A DNA stretch of 64,000 bases from Sinorhizobium sp. RAC02 (GTDB lineage: Bacteria > Pseudomonadota > Alphaproteobacteria > Rhizobiales > Rhizobiaceae): positions 124,001 to 188,000 of the forward strand of contig NZ_CP016450.1 in the NCBI RefSeq assembly GCF_001713395.1, given 5' to 3'. Position numbers and translations under genes: made by a program. The notes below the pieces were generated by a model, which saw only the letters and a program-made list of their open reading frames with translations, had not been told where the DNA came from and ran no database searches. Numbering within the stretch: position 1 is the stretch's first letter; every line of letters begins with the position of its first letter. Shown here one piece after another: positions 18,351-26,514 of this stretch.

Positions 18351-19220
18351 TTACGCCTGCCCACCACGGACAGACGGGTGCCAGAACGTGACGACCCGCT
18401 CGATGAGCGCGACGATCCCGTAAAAGGCGGAGCCAGCCACCGCGGCAACCGCGATCTCGGCCCAAACCATGTCGACATTCATGCGGCCCACTTCCGTGGA
18501 AATGCGGAAACCCATGCCGACGATGGGCGTCCCGAAGAATTCGGCGACGATCGCGCCGATGAGCGCAAGCGTCGAATTGATCTTGAGCGCATTGAAGATG
18601 AAGGGCCAGGCGGCGGGAAGGCGCAGCTTGACGAGGGTCTGGAACCAGTCGGCCGCATAGGTGCGCATCAGGTCGCGCTCCATATGGCTCGTCGCGGCAA
18701 GGCCGGAGACGGTGTTCACCAGCATGGGGAAGAAGGTCATGATGACGACGACGGCGACCTTCGACTGCCAGTCGAAGCCGAACCACATGACCATGATGGG
18801 TGCGACGCCGATAACCGGCAGCGCCGAGACGAAATTGCCGAGCGGCAGCAGGCCCTTTTGCAGGAAGGGCGAGCGGTCGATGAGGATCGCAACGAGAAAA
18901 CCGAGGCCGCAGCCGAGCGCATAGCCGACCAGCACGGATTTCAGGAAGGTCTGGCGGAAGTCCGCCCAGAGCGTCGGTATGGAGTTGATCAGCCGCACCC
19001 AGATCATGCTCGGCGGCGGCAGCAGCACGGACGGCACGTTGAAGCCGCGCACGATGCCTTCCCAGAGCACGAGGATGGTGGCGCCGAAAATCAACGGGAC
19101 GGCGATGCGCGCAGCGCGGTCCGCCGCCGGGCTCGTAAATTTCTGGCGCACCAGCCATTCGTTGAAGGCCCAGGCGGCGAGCCAGAAGACGATTGCGGCC
19201 ACAAGGATGGAAAGATTCAT
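18351..19220 (-). CDS. ABC transporter permease (NitT/TauT type), first copy
   Basis: 289 aa inner-membrane permease with about six or seven hydrophobic helices and a BPD_transp_1 domain. The cytoplasmic loop with the ATPase-contacting EAA-like region is around residues 190-215 (THSMERDLMRTYAADWF), ending in LRLPAAWPFIF. Its start overlaps the stop of the next permease gene by 4 bp, so the two are translationally coupled and probably form a heterodimer. Confidence 0.9.
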   Translation of the reverse strand: MNLSILVAAIVFWLAAWAFNEWLVRQKFTSPAADRAARIAVPLIFGATILVLWEGIVRGFNVPSVLLPPPSMIWVRLINSIPTLWADFRQTFLKSVLVGYALGCGLGFLVAILIDRSPFLQKGLLPLGNFVSALPVIGVAPIMVMWFGFDWQSKVAVVVIMTFFPMLVNTVSGLAATSHMERDLMRTYAADWFQTLVKLRLPAAWPFIFNALKINSTLALIGAIVAEFFGTPIVGMGFRISTEVGRMNVDMVWAEIAVAAVAGSAFYGIVALIERVVTFWHPSVRGGQA

Positions 19221-20101
19221 GCCCGTGCCCCCATGCGCTTGAGGACAAGGCTATGCGCGAAGCCGACGACGATGACGAGGAGGGCCGCGACCGCCGCCGC
19301 CATGAAGAGGGCCGCCCAAATCTGCACCGTCTGGCCATAGTAGGAGCCGGCGAGCAGGCGTGCGCCAAGGCCGGCGACCGCGCCGGTCGGCAGTTCGCCG
19401 ACGATGGCGCCGACGAGCGAGATGGCGATCGCCACCTTCAGCGAGGTGAAAAGATAGGGCATGGAAGAAGGCCAGCGCAGCTTCCAGAAGGTCTGCGACG
19501 ATGAGGCATAGTAGGTGTGCATCAGGTCGAGCTGGATCTGCTCGGGACTGCGCAACCCCTTCACCATGCCGACGACGACCGGGAAGAACGAAAGATAGGT
19601 CGAGATCAGCGCCTTCGGCATCAGGCCGGAAATACCGACCGCATTCAAGACGACGATGATCATTGGCGCGATGGCCAGGATCGGGATCGTCTGGCTGGCG
19701 ATGACCCAGGGCATCAGCGAACGGTCCATCGCGCGGTTGTGCACAATGGCGATGGCGAGCAGGATGCCGAGCACCGTGCCCATGGCAAAGCCCATCAGCG
19801 TTGCGGAGAGCGTGATGCCGGCATGGTAGACAAGGCTGCGCTTGGAGGTGACCGCCTTGTTGACGGTGGTGTCCCAGAGTTCGGCGAAGACCTGATGCGG
19901 TGCCGGCAGAACGGGCCGCTCCTGCGCCATGGTCTTCGGCAACAGCTCCATGAAGCTGATCGTCGTTCCGGCGCGTCCTGCCGTGTCGCGCTCGAAGGGC
20001 GCGTTCAGCACGACGACGAAGACATACCAGAGCGCGACCAGCGCGAGCAGCACGGTGACGATGGGAAGCAGGCGATCGCGAAGGAAGCTGGCCTGTTCCA
20101 T
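19217..20101 (-). CDS. ABC transporter permease (NitT/TauT type), second copy
   Basis: 294 aa permease with helices, an unusual ~70-residue periplasmic segment after TM1 (FERDTAGRAG...APHQVFAEL) and the EAA-like region MHTYYASSSQTFWKLRWPSSMPYLF. The ATG at 20101 gives MEQASFLRDRLLPIV, a normal first helix; the longer upstream frame overlaps the EamA-like gene. Two bases separate it from that gene's stop. Pairs with the permease at 18351-19220. Confidence 0.9.
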   Translation of the reverse strand: MEQASFLRDRLLPIVTVLLALVALWYVFVVVLNAPFERDTAGRAGTTISFMELLPKTMAQERPVLPAPHQVFAELWDTTVNKAVTSKRSLVYHAGITLSATLMGFAMGTVLGILLAIAIVHNRAMDRSLMPWVIASQTIPILAIAPMIIVVLNAVGISGLMPKALISTYLSFFPVVVGMVKGLRSPEQIQLDLMHTYYASSSQTFWKLRWPSSMPYLFTSLKVAIAISLVGAIVGELPTGAVAGLGARLLAGSYYGQTVQIWAALFMAAAVAALLVIVVGFAHSLVLKRMGARA

Positions 20102-20103
20102 GC

Positions 20104-20439
20104 TCAGCTCCGTGCCGTGGTGGGCAGCAGCATCAGCCCCATGGCAAGAATGCCGAGGCCGACGCCGGCGACCTGGGTGCTGCTCAGCCGCTCGCCAAAG
20201 AACAGGAAGGCGATGACGTTGATGAGCAGCAGCTGGGTGATGGCGGAGAGCGAAACGGCAAGCCCAAGCCCGCCTTCGCGCATCAGCTTCAGCATCATCA
20301 GGTTGCCGACAATGTAGAGCGCCATGGACAGCAGCAGGTAGAGAATGTTCGTCGTGCCGACATAGGCACGCGACGACGTTGCCGCGCCGATGAAGACGGC
20401 GGTCGCGCCGAACAGCCAGAGCACGAAGGAGAGCTTCAT
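20104..20439 (-). CDS. Small four-helix EamA/SMR-like membrane protein in the ABC operon
   Basis: 111 aa, four predicted transmembrane helices, matching half of an EamA/DMT transporter or an SMR-like unit (AVSLSAITQLLLINVIAFLFFGERLSS resembles the EamA C-terminal helices). It overlaps the ATPase stop as ATGA and abuts the second permease, so it is made with the ABC transporter. Function unknown; it could be an auxiliary subunit or an independent small exporter. Confidence 0.75.
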   Translation of the reverse strand: MKLSFVLWLFGATAVFIGAATSSRAYVGTTNILYLLLSMALYIVGNLMMLKLMREGGLGLAVSLSAITQLLLINVIAFLFFGERLSSTQVAGVGLGILAMGLMLLPTTARS

Positions 20440-21242
20440 CAGACGTGCTCCTCGTAGCTGTGGCCCGCGCGCAGGCCCTCGCGCACACGATGGGCGATCT
20501 CGAGGAATTCCGGGGTCTCGCGGATGCCGAGCGGGCGCTCCTTCGGCAGCGGCGAATCGATGATATCGGTGACGCGGCCGGGGCGGGGGCTCATGACGAC
20601 GATCTTCGTCGAGAGATAGACGGCCTCGGGGATCGAGTGGGTGACGAAGCAGATCGTCTTTTGCGTGGCCGCCCAGAGCTTCAGCAGCTGTTCGTTGAGA
20701 TGGTCACGCACGATCTCGTCGAGCGCACCGAAGGGCTCGTCCATCAGGAGCAGGTCAGCGTCGAAGGCGAGCGCGCGGGCAATCGACGCGCGCTGCTGCA
20801 TGCCGCCGGAAAGCTGCCAGGGATATTTCTTGCCGAAGCCGGTGAGGTTGACGAGGTCGAGCGTGCGGGCGACGCGCGCCTTCTGTTCGTCGCGCGAGTG
20901 GCCCATGATTTCCAGAGGAAGCGCGATGTTCTTTTCGATTGTGCGCCAGGGATAGAGGGCTGCGGCCTGGAAGACGTAGCCATAGGCGCGGCGCTTGCGA
21001 GCGTCTTCCGGTGACAGGCCATTGACGGTGATGGTGCCGGAGGTCGGTTTTTCCAGATCGGCGATGACGCGCAGGAACGTCGTCTTGCCGCAGCCGGAGG
21101 GGCCGATGAAGGAGACGAAATCGCCCTTTTCGACGGTCAGGTTGACGCCGGTCAGTGCCGTGACCGGGCCATCGGCGGTCTGGAAGGTGAGGCCGAGATC
21201 TTTTGCAGAAACAACGGTATCGGAGACGGGCATGCTGGTCAT
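20439..21242 (-). CDS. ABC transporter ATP-binding protein (NitT/TauT type)
   Basis: 267 aa ATPase that powers the neighbouring permeases. Walker A is GPSGCGKTT, Q-loop FQAAALYPWRT, signature LSGGMQQRASIARAL, Walker B LLLMDEPFGALDE, and a switch His in FVTHSIPEA. It is the first gene of the leftward operon and overlaps the EamA-like gene by 4 bp. An ATG at 21233 is an alternative start. The upstream gap to the divergent cupin gene is about 115 bp. Confidence 0.94.
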   Translation of the reverse strand: MTSMPVSDTVVSAKDLGLTFQTADGPVTALTGVNLTVEKGDFVSFIGPSGCGKTTFLRVIADLEKPTSGTITVNGLSPEDARKRRAYGYVFQAAALYPWRTIEKNIALPLEIMGHSRDEQKARVARTLDLVNLTGFGKKYPWQLSGGMQQRASIARALAFDADLLLMDEPFGALDEIVRDHLNEQLLKLWAATQKTICFVTHSIPEAVYLSTKIVVMSPRPGRVTDIIDSPLPKERPLGIRETPEFLEIAHRVREGLRAGHSYEEHV

Positions 21243-21358
21243 CTTTCGGCGCCCCGCACGGCGCGGTTTTCGGCAGACTGCATGTCCCTTCTCGGCATTG
21301 CAATCGGCATTGTCTGCAGTATCACTTTGGGCACGGAATTCTTTCGGGGGATGGAACG

Positions 21359-21772
21359 ATGACGATGGAAACGAAGGCGGAATGCCGGGTGATACGCCCG
21401 GGCAGCACCTATGACGGAAAGCAGGGGTTCAGCTATTTCGAGGGCATCGCCCGCGAGAGCGTTGGGGCGTCGGGCATCTGCATGCATCTCCTGACGATCC
21501 CGCCGGGGGGGCGCGCCAAGGCGCATATGCACGAGAGTCATGAAACGGCGATCTACATGCTCTCCGGCGAGGCGCATACCTGGTACGGCGAACGGCTGGA
21601 GAACCATGTGATCGTCAAGGCAGGCGAGATGTTCTACATCCCCGCCGGCGTGCCGCATCTGCCGGCCAATCTCTCGGACCAGCCGGCCTCGGCGGTCATC
21701 GCGAGGACAGATCCCCACGAGCAGGAGAGCGTGGTGCTTCTGCCGCATCTCGAGGCGTTGGTTTCGGTTTAG
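21359..21772 (+). CDS. Cupin-domain protein
   Basis: 137 aa single-cupin protein. Motif 1 is AHMHESHETAIYMLSGE (two His, one Glu) and motif 2 is GEMFYIPAGVPHLPAN, giving a complete metal site. ATG at 21359 behind GGGGGATGG; the frame is open further upstream but would overlap the divergent ATPase gene. The substrate cannot be read. Transcribed away from the ABC operon, so a shared intergenic promoter region is likely. Confidence 0.85.
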   Translation: MTMETKAECRVIRPGSTYDGKQGFSYFEGIARESVGASGICMHLLTIPPGGRAKAHMHESHETAIYMLSGEAHTWYGERLENHVIVKAGEMFYIPAGVPHLPANLSDQPASAVIARTDPHEQESVVLLPHLEALVSV

Positions 21773-21813
21773 GGGGTGGTATCGGGCAGGTAAGAGGGCT
21801 GTGTTGCGCCAGC

Positions 21814-21931
21814 CCCCCTCATCCGGCTGCCGCCACCTTCTCCCCGAGGGGGAGAAGGGGAAGAACACAGACGTTGCATATTCCCTTCTCCCCAGCGGGG
21901 AGAAGGTGGCTCGAAGGGCCGGATGAGGGGG
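21814..21931. repeat. RIME-like palindromic intergenic repeat
   Basis: About 118 bp with 13-bp outer arms CCCCCTCATCCGG / CCGGATGAGGGGG. Inside are two hairpins, each built on CTTCTCCCC...GGGGAGAAG, at 21838-21858 and 21885-21905. This layout and sequence resemble the Rhizobium-specific intergenic mosaic element RIME1. It lies between the cupin gene and the convergent small secreted-protein gene and may act as a bidirectional terminator. A further GGGGGAGG-type fragment near 22010 may be a degraded relative. Confidence 0.75.
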
Positions 21932-22056
21932 ATTTTCCGGGTGCGATCGATTTAGCGTTGCCGTGGTCGCGCGAGGCGGTGCCACATGGCGCGCTCGCCC
22001 CTTGTGGGGGAGGTGTCCGGCAGGACGGAGGGGGGTATATCTGCGCCCCTCAACCG

Positions 22057-22434
22057 TCATGTCTTGCACCGCATGATTGGCCCCCAGCGCGTGCCGTCCG
22101 GGAAGCTGATCGTGTAGCCGCCATTGTCCGGCATCAGCGTCAGTTCATACGGCGTAACGTCCTCCATGCCCTCTTCATGGCATTCGGCGGCAACCGTCGT
22201 GGCACTGCCGACGTGTTTGCCCTCACCCTTGAATTCGCAATAGGAGGCCGCGGTGGTCACGCCCTCCTTGTTCAGCAGGAAGAAGAAATCCGCACCGGAG
22301 GATTCACCGGTCGCTGCATAGTGGCAGCCTTCCGCGTCCCCATAATTGCCATCGACGATATCGCCCGCTGCCCCGGCCGGTCCGGCGAGCGCGATGCCGA
22401 TAAGAAGGATGGAGAAGGGGCGGCCGGGAGGCAT
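22057..22434 (-). CDS. Small secreted protein, unknown function
   Basis: 125 aa with a signal peptide (ILLIGIALAGPAGAAG). The mature protein has four Cys residues (GCHYAA, SYCEFKG, AECHEE, MRCKT), suggesting two disulfides. I do not recognise a family with confidence. Its ATG overlaps the dihydropyrimidinase stop by 4 bp, so it is the last gene of the pyrimidine operon, though its role there is unclear. Confidence 0.7.
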   Translation of the reverse strand: MPPGRPFSILLIGIALAGPAGAAGDIVDGNYGDAEGCHYAATGESSGADFFFLLNKEGVTTAASYCEFKGEGKHVGSATTVAAECHEEGMEDVTPYELTLMPDNGGYTISFPDGTRWGPIMRCKT

Positions 22435-23888
22435 CAGACCCCGCTCGCCGGAATGCCGCTGCGCTCCACCTTGCGCGGCGCGGTGATTTCCTTCCAGGTC
22501 GATAGCGCCTTGTTTACCGCCGTGAAGGGCTCGCGCTTGACGAACTGGCCGTGGCCCTCGCGCGTCTTCACGGTGCTCTCCTCGATGGCGACGACGCCGC
22601 GCGTCAGCGTGTAGCGCGGCAGACCCACGACCTCCTTGCCTTCGAAGACGTTGTAGTCGATCGAGGATTGCTGGCTCTTGGCGGAGATGGTCTTGGAGCG
22701 CTTCGGGTCCCAGACGACGATATCCGCATCGGCACCGACGAGGATCGCGCCCTTCTTCGGATAGACGTTGAGGATCTTGGCGATGTTCGTCGAAGTGACG
22801 GCGACGAACTCGTTCATGGTGAGGCGGCCGGTGTTGACGCCGTTGGTCCAGAGCATCGGCATGCGGTCTTCGAGGCCGCCGGTGCCGTTCGGGATCTTGC
22901 GGAAATCACCGGCACCCGTGCGCTTCTGGTCGGTTGTGAAGGCGCAATGGTCGGTCGCCACCACCTGCAACGAACCGCTGGCAAGGCCGGCCCACAGCGA
23001 ATCCTGGTGCTGCTTGTTGCGAAAGGGCGGGCTCATGACGCGGCGCGCCGAATGGTCCCAATCCTTGTTGAAATATTCGCTTTCGTCGAGCGTCAGGTGC
23101 TGGATCAGCGGCTCGCCGTAGACGCGCATGCCGTTCTGCCGGGCGCGACGGATGGCCTCATGGGCCTGTTCGCAGGAGGTGTGCACGACATAGAGTGGGC
23201 TGCCCGCCATGTCGGCGATGATGATGGCGCGGTTCGTCGCCTCGCCCTCGACGGAGGGCGGGCGCGAATAGGCGTGGCCTTCCGGGCCGTTGTTGCCCTC
23301 GTCCATCAGCTTCGTCTGCATGGCGGCGACGACGTCGCCATTTTCCGCATGAACGAGGGGCAGCGCGCCGAGCGCCGCGCAGCGCTGGAACGAGGCGAAC
23401 ATCTCGTCGTCGTTCACCATCAGCGCGCCCTTGTAGGCCATGAAGTGCTTGAAGGTGTTGATGCCCTTCTCCTCGACGATCGTCTTCATCTCGTCGAACA
23501 CCTGTTCGCCCCACCAGGTGACGGACATGTGGAAGGAATAGTCGCAGTTGGCGCGGGTTGACTTGTTATCCCAGCGCATCAGCGCATCGAGCAGCGACTG
23601 GCCGGGATCGGGCAGGCAGAAATCGACCACCATGGTCGTGCCGCCGGCAAGCCCGGCGCGCGTGCCGCTTTCGAAATCATCGGCCGAATAGGTGCCCATG
23701 AACGGCATTTCGAGATGCACATGCGGATCGATGCCGCCCGGCATGACATAACAGCCCGCTGCATCCAATACTTCGTCGCCCGAGAGATCCGGGCCGATCT
23801 CGACGATCCTGCCGCCGTCGATCTTGACGTCCGCCTTGTAGGTGAGGTCGGCGGTGACAATGGTGCCGCCCTTGATGACTGTGCTCAT
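22434..23888 (-). CDS. hydA: Dihydropyrimidinase
   Basis: Second enzyme of reductive pyrimidine breakdown: opens dihydrouracil/dihydrothymine to N-carbamoyl-beta-alanine or its methyl derivative. 484 aa, full length for the cyclic amidohydrolase family. Zn ligands are visible in DPHVHLEMP, the carbamylated Lys in FKHFMAYKGAL, His in LVHAENGD and VVHTSCE, and Asp in ATDHCAF. The SxN substrate loop region IPNGTGGLEDR is intact. Its start overlaps the CdiI-like stop by 4 bp. Confidence 0.95.
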   Translation of the reverse strand: MSTVIKGGTIVTADLTYKADVKIDGGRIVEIGPDLSGDEVLDAAGCYVMPGGIDPHVHLEMPFMGTYSADDFESGTRAGLAGGTTMVVDFCLPDPGQSLLDALMRWDNKSTRANCDYSFHMSVTWWGEQVFDEMKTIVEEKGINTFKHFMAYKGALMVNDDEMFASFQRCAALGALPLVHAENGDVVAAMQTKLMDEGNNGPEGHAYSRPPSVEGEATNRAIIIADMAGSPLYVVHTSCEQAHEAIRRARQNGMRVYGEPLIQHLTLDESEYFNKDWDHSARRVMSPPFRNKQHQDSLWAGLASGSLQVVATDHCAFTTDQKRTGAGDFRKIPNGTGGLEDRMPMLWTNGVNTGRLTMNEFVAVTSTNIAKILNVYPKKGAILVGADADIVVWDPKRSKTISAKSQQSSIDYNVFEGKEVVGLPRYTLTRGVVAIEESTVKTREGHGQFVKREPFTAVNKALSTWKEITAPRKVERSGIPASGV

Positions 23889-24337
23889 TTGGGCTTCCTC
23901 TTTGTAGCTTTGTTGACCGCCGCATCATTGGTTGAAGCGATTTCGAGGGCAAAAAATGTCTTCACCTGCGCCTGTAGCTCTGTGTCAAACACGCGCACTG
24001 TGTCGAAAAAGCTCTTTAGACGCGCGTGTTGATCTGGATTTTTTGCCCAAAATGACAGCTCAATTTCGAGGCAGGCCGACAGCAAGTCTCCCTCATAGTA
24101 TGACGAGTACTGCATAGGATTTCTGCATATCGCATCGATCGCCAATGGAACGGTATATTCCAAGGCGATTTTCTGGCTTACGAGTTGGCGTAGGTCGCCA
24201 GCGTTTAAGTCTTTTATGGGTTTTTGCAGAGCCTTGTTGATACGTTCGATCATGCCCGTAGCGAAAGGCCCTTTTTCATCTGGCCACGCTAGATGCCAAT
24301 TCAGGCTTCTCTCCAGGCGCATCGCGCTATCGCTCAC
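23885..24337 (-). CDS. CdiI-like (CdiI_3 family) immunity protein embedded in the pyrimidine operon
   Basis: 150 aa from the GTG at 24337, which overlaps the amidohydrolase stop as GTGA; ATG at 24322 is an alternative. The core KPIKDLNAGDLRQLVSQ, then EYTVPLAID, YYEGDLLSACL and FWAKNPD, follows the pattern of contact-dependent growth inhibition immunity proteins of the CdiI_3 type. There is no toxin, CdiA or CdiB here. Base composition is clearly lower in GC than both neighbours, pointing to acquisition by transfer. It overlaps both neighbours by 4 bp, so it is read as part of the operon. The family is recognised by memory of its pattern. Confidence 0.68.
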   Translation of the reverse strand: MSDSAMRLERSLNWHLAWPDEKGPFATGMIERINKALQKPIKDLNAGDLRQLVSQKIALEYTVPLAIDAICRNPMQYSSYYEGDLLSACLEIELSFWAKNPDQHARLKSFFDTVRVFDTELQAQVKTFFALEIASTNDAAVNKATKRKPK

Positions 24338-25584
24338 TCCGCAATCCCCGCCGTTTCGATGACCGCATGGAGCAGCACATCGGCGCCGGCGGCGGCCCAT
24401 TCCTTGGAGATGTCCTCTGCCTCGTTGTGGGAGAGGCCGCCAACGCAGGGGCACATGATCATCGTGGCGGGGGCCACCTTGGCGGCCCAGCAGGCGTCGT
24501 GGCCGGCGCCGGAGATGAGGTTCATGTGGCTGTAGCCGAGGTCTTCGGCGGCCTTGCGGACGGTCGCGACCAGTGTCGGGTCGAAGGTGATCGGGTCGAA
24601 ATGGCCGACGGCTTCGACGGAACAGCCGACGCCGAGCGCTTCGCAGATTTTCGGCGCTTCCGCCTCGATGCGGGCGCGCATACCGTCAAGCTTATTCTGG
24701 TCCGGCGAGCGGATGTCGACGGTGAAGACGACCTTGCCGGGCAGCACGTTGCGCGAATTCGGCGAGAAGAACACCTGGCCGACGCCGCCGACGGCGCCCG
24801 GCTGGTTTTCCATGGCGACCGTCTGCACCATTTCGAGGATGCGGGACATGGCAAGGCCGGCATTGACGCGCAGGTTCATCGGCGTCGAGCCGGTATGCGC
24901 CTCGCGGCCGGTGAGCGTGAATTCCAGCCACCACAGCCCCTGACAGTGGGTGACGACGCCGATCTGCTTTTCTTCGGCCTCGAGGATCGGCCCCTGTTCG
25001 ATGTGATATTCGAAATAGGCGTGCATCTTGCGGGCACCGACCTCTTCGTCGCCGACCCAGCCGATGCGCTTCAGCTCGTCGCCAAACGTCTTTCCGTCCG
25101 GATCCTTGCGGCTATAGGCGTAATCCTGCGTGTGCACGCCGGCAAAAACGCCGGAGGCAAGCATGGCCGGCGCGAAGCGGGCGCCTTCCTCGTTCGTCCA
25201 GTTGGTAACGACGATCGGGTGTTTCGTCCTGATGCCGAGATCGTTCATCGAGCGGATGACTTCGAGGCCGGCGAGCACGCCGAGCACGCCGTCATATTTG
25301 CCGCCGGTCGGCTGGGTATCGAGGTGCGAGCCGACATAGACAGGCAGCGCCTCGGGGTCCGTGCCCGCGCGCGTCATGAACATGTTGCCCATCGTGTCGA
25401 CGCCCATTGTCAGGCCCGCGCTATCGCACCATGCCTGGAACAGGCGGCGGCCTTCGGCGTCGGAATCGGTCAGCGTCTGGCGATTGCTTCCGCCGGCAAT
25501 GCCGGGGCCGATCTTCGCCATGTCCATGAGGGAATCCCACAGGCGGTCCGCGTTGACACGCATGTTTTCGCCAGGTGCGGCCAT
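24334..25584 (-). CDS. N-carbamoyl-beta-alanine amidohydrolase (beta-ureidopropionase, Zn-dependent)
   Basis: Third enzyme of reductive pyrimidine breakdown: N-carbamoyl-beta-alanine to beta-alanine, NH3 and CO2. 416 aa, M20/HyuC-type amidase. Metal and catalytic residues lie in GSHLDTQPTGGKYDG, NEEGARF and SGAGHDA; REAHTGSTPMNLR is the dimerisation-domain substrate motif. The ATG at 25584 is chosen over the long upstream frame, which runs through the promoter region with the RutR-like box. First gene of the leftward operon; allantoate or hydantoin relatives share the fold, but hydA adjacency decides. Confidence 0.93.
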   Translation of the reverse strand: MAAPGENMRVNADRLWDSLMDMAKIGPGIAGGSNRQTLTDSDAEGRRLFQAWCDSAGLTMGVDTMGNMFMTRAGTDPEALPVYVGSHLDTQPTGGKYDGVLGVLAGLEVIRSMNDLGIRTKHPIVVTNWTNEEGARFAPAMLASGVFAGVHTQDYAYSRKDPDGKTFGDELKRIGWVGDEEVGARKMHAYFEYHIEQGPILEAEEKQIGVVTHCQGLWWLEFTLTGREAHTGSTPMNLRVNAGLAMSRILEMVQTVAMENQPGAVGGVGQVFFSPNSRNVLPGKVVFTVDIRSPDQNKLDGMRARIEAEAPKICEALGVGCSVEAVGHFDPITFDPTLVATVRKAAEDLGYSHMNLISGAGHDACWAAKVAPATMIMCPCVGGLSHNEAEDISKEWAAAGADVLLHAVIETAGIAE

Positions 25585-25708
25585 GTCGTATGCTCCCACG
25601 TCTTCGGGCTCTTGCAGCCTCAATCTGTTCCCACCGGGTGGCAGCGCGATTGTTTGTTTGCGCCTTCCGATCAGAGCAGTTGCCTTTACTTGATAACTGT
25701 CTGATAAT

Positions 25709-25724
25709 TTGACCGGTTGGTAAA
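25709..25724. promoter_or_regulatory. RutR-like operator upstream of the amidohydrolase operon
   Basis: TTGACCGGTTGGTAAA matches 12 of the 14 fixed positions of the RutR consensus TTGACCANNTGGTCAA. It lies in the divergent gap between the amidohydrolase (start 25584) and the RutR-type regulator (start 25864), so it could control both. A second copy of the motif precedes preT. Confidence 0.72.
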
Positions 25725-25863
25725 CATTACAGCTTCCGTTGCGGCACTCAAGCCGAAAAACCAAAAAGCATTGGGGTGCGCCCAAGAAAATGGCGGCTGT
25801 TTAAACTGGTGAATTTGACGGCACTTTTCCGGTTCCACGGTCAAGGCCGGACCGGGGGGCACG

Positions 25864-26514
25864 ATGGCATTACCGAGGGCGGCGAGGACTCAGCGACGCA
25901 CGCGCATCCAGGAGGAGAAGGAGGAGCAAATCCTCGAGGCCGCGCTGGAGGTGTTTTCGTTGCATGGTTTCCGCGGGGCAACCGTCGACCAGATCGCCGA
26001 AGTGGCCGGCATGTCGAAACCGAACCTGCTCTACTATTTCCGCACCAAGGAGGCGATGCATCGCTCGCTGATCAACCGCGTGCTCGATACCTGGCTCGAC
26101 CCGCTGTGCGAGTTCAATGCGGAAGGCAATCCGGTATCGGAAATCCGCAGCTACATTCGCCGCAAGCTGGAAATGGCGCGGGATTTTCCGCGCGAAAGCC
26201 GGCTCTTCGCGAATGAAATCCTGCAAGGCGCGCCGAACATCGAGGACGAACTGAAGGGACCGCTGAAGTCATTGGTCGACGAGAAGGCGGAAGTCATTCG
26301 GGCCTGGGCGAAGGCGGGCAAGATCGCCAAATGCGATCCCTACCACCTGATCTTCTCGATCTGGTCGACGACCCAGCACTATGCCGACTTCGACGTGCAG
26401 GTGCGCGCGGTGCTCGGTCAGGATCATGCTGGCGAGGGGCGGTTCGAGGATGCGGCACGCTTCCTCGAACAGCTCTTCCTCAGCGGTCTCCACGTCAGCG
26501 AGCAGCCGGCGTAG
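25864..26514 (+). CDS. rutR: TetR-family regulator, RutR-like
   Basis: 216 aa. The TetR HTH is at residues ~20-65 (GATVDQIAEVAGMSKPNLLYYFRTKEAM). The C-terminal half follows the E. coli RutR pattern closely (IRRKLEMARDFPRESRLFANEILQGAP, CDPYHLIFSIWSTTQHYADF), the uracil/thymine-responsive regulator. Divergent from the pyrimidine amidohydrolase with a RutR-like box between. The upstream SD is weak. Its 3' end overlaps the convergent OpgC-like gene by 20 bp. I infer that it senses pyrimidine and controls the pathway genes on both sides. Confidence 0.87.
   Translation: MALPRAARTQRRTRIQEEKEEQILEAALEVFSLHGFRGATVDQIAEVAGMSKPNLLYYFRTKEAMHRSLINRVLDTWLDPLCEFNAEGNPVSEIRSYIRRKLEMARDFPRESRLFANEILQGAPNIEDELKGPLKSLVDEKAEVIRAWAKAGKIAKCDPYHLIFSIWSTTQHYADFDVQVRAVLGQDHAGEGRFEDAARFLEQLFLSGLHVSEQPA

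Noticed and set aside
23885..24454. Longer start for the CdiI-like gene
   Set aside because: The extra residues overlap the amidohydrolase end and are Arg-rich; the GTG at 24337 gives a 4-bp overlap.
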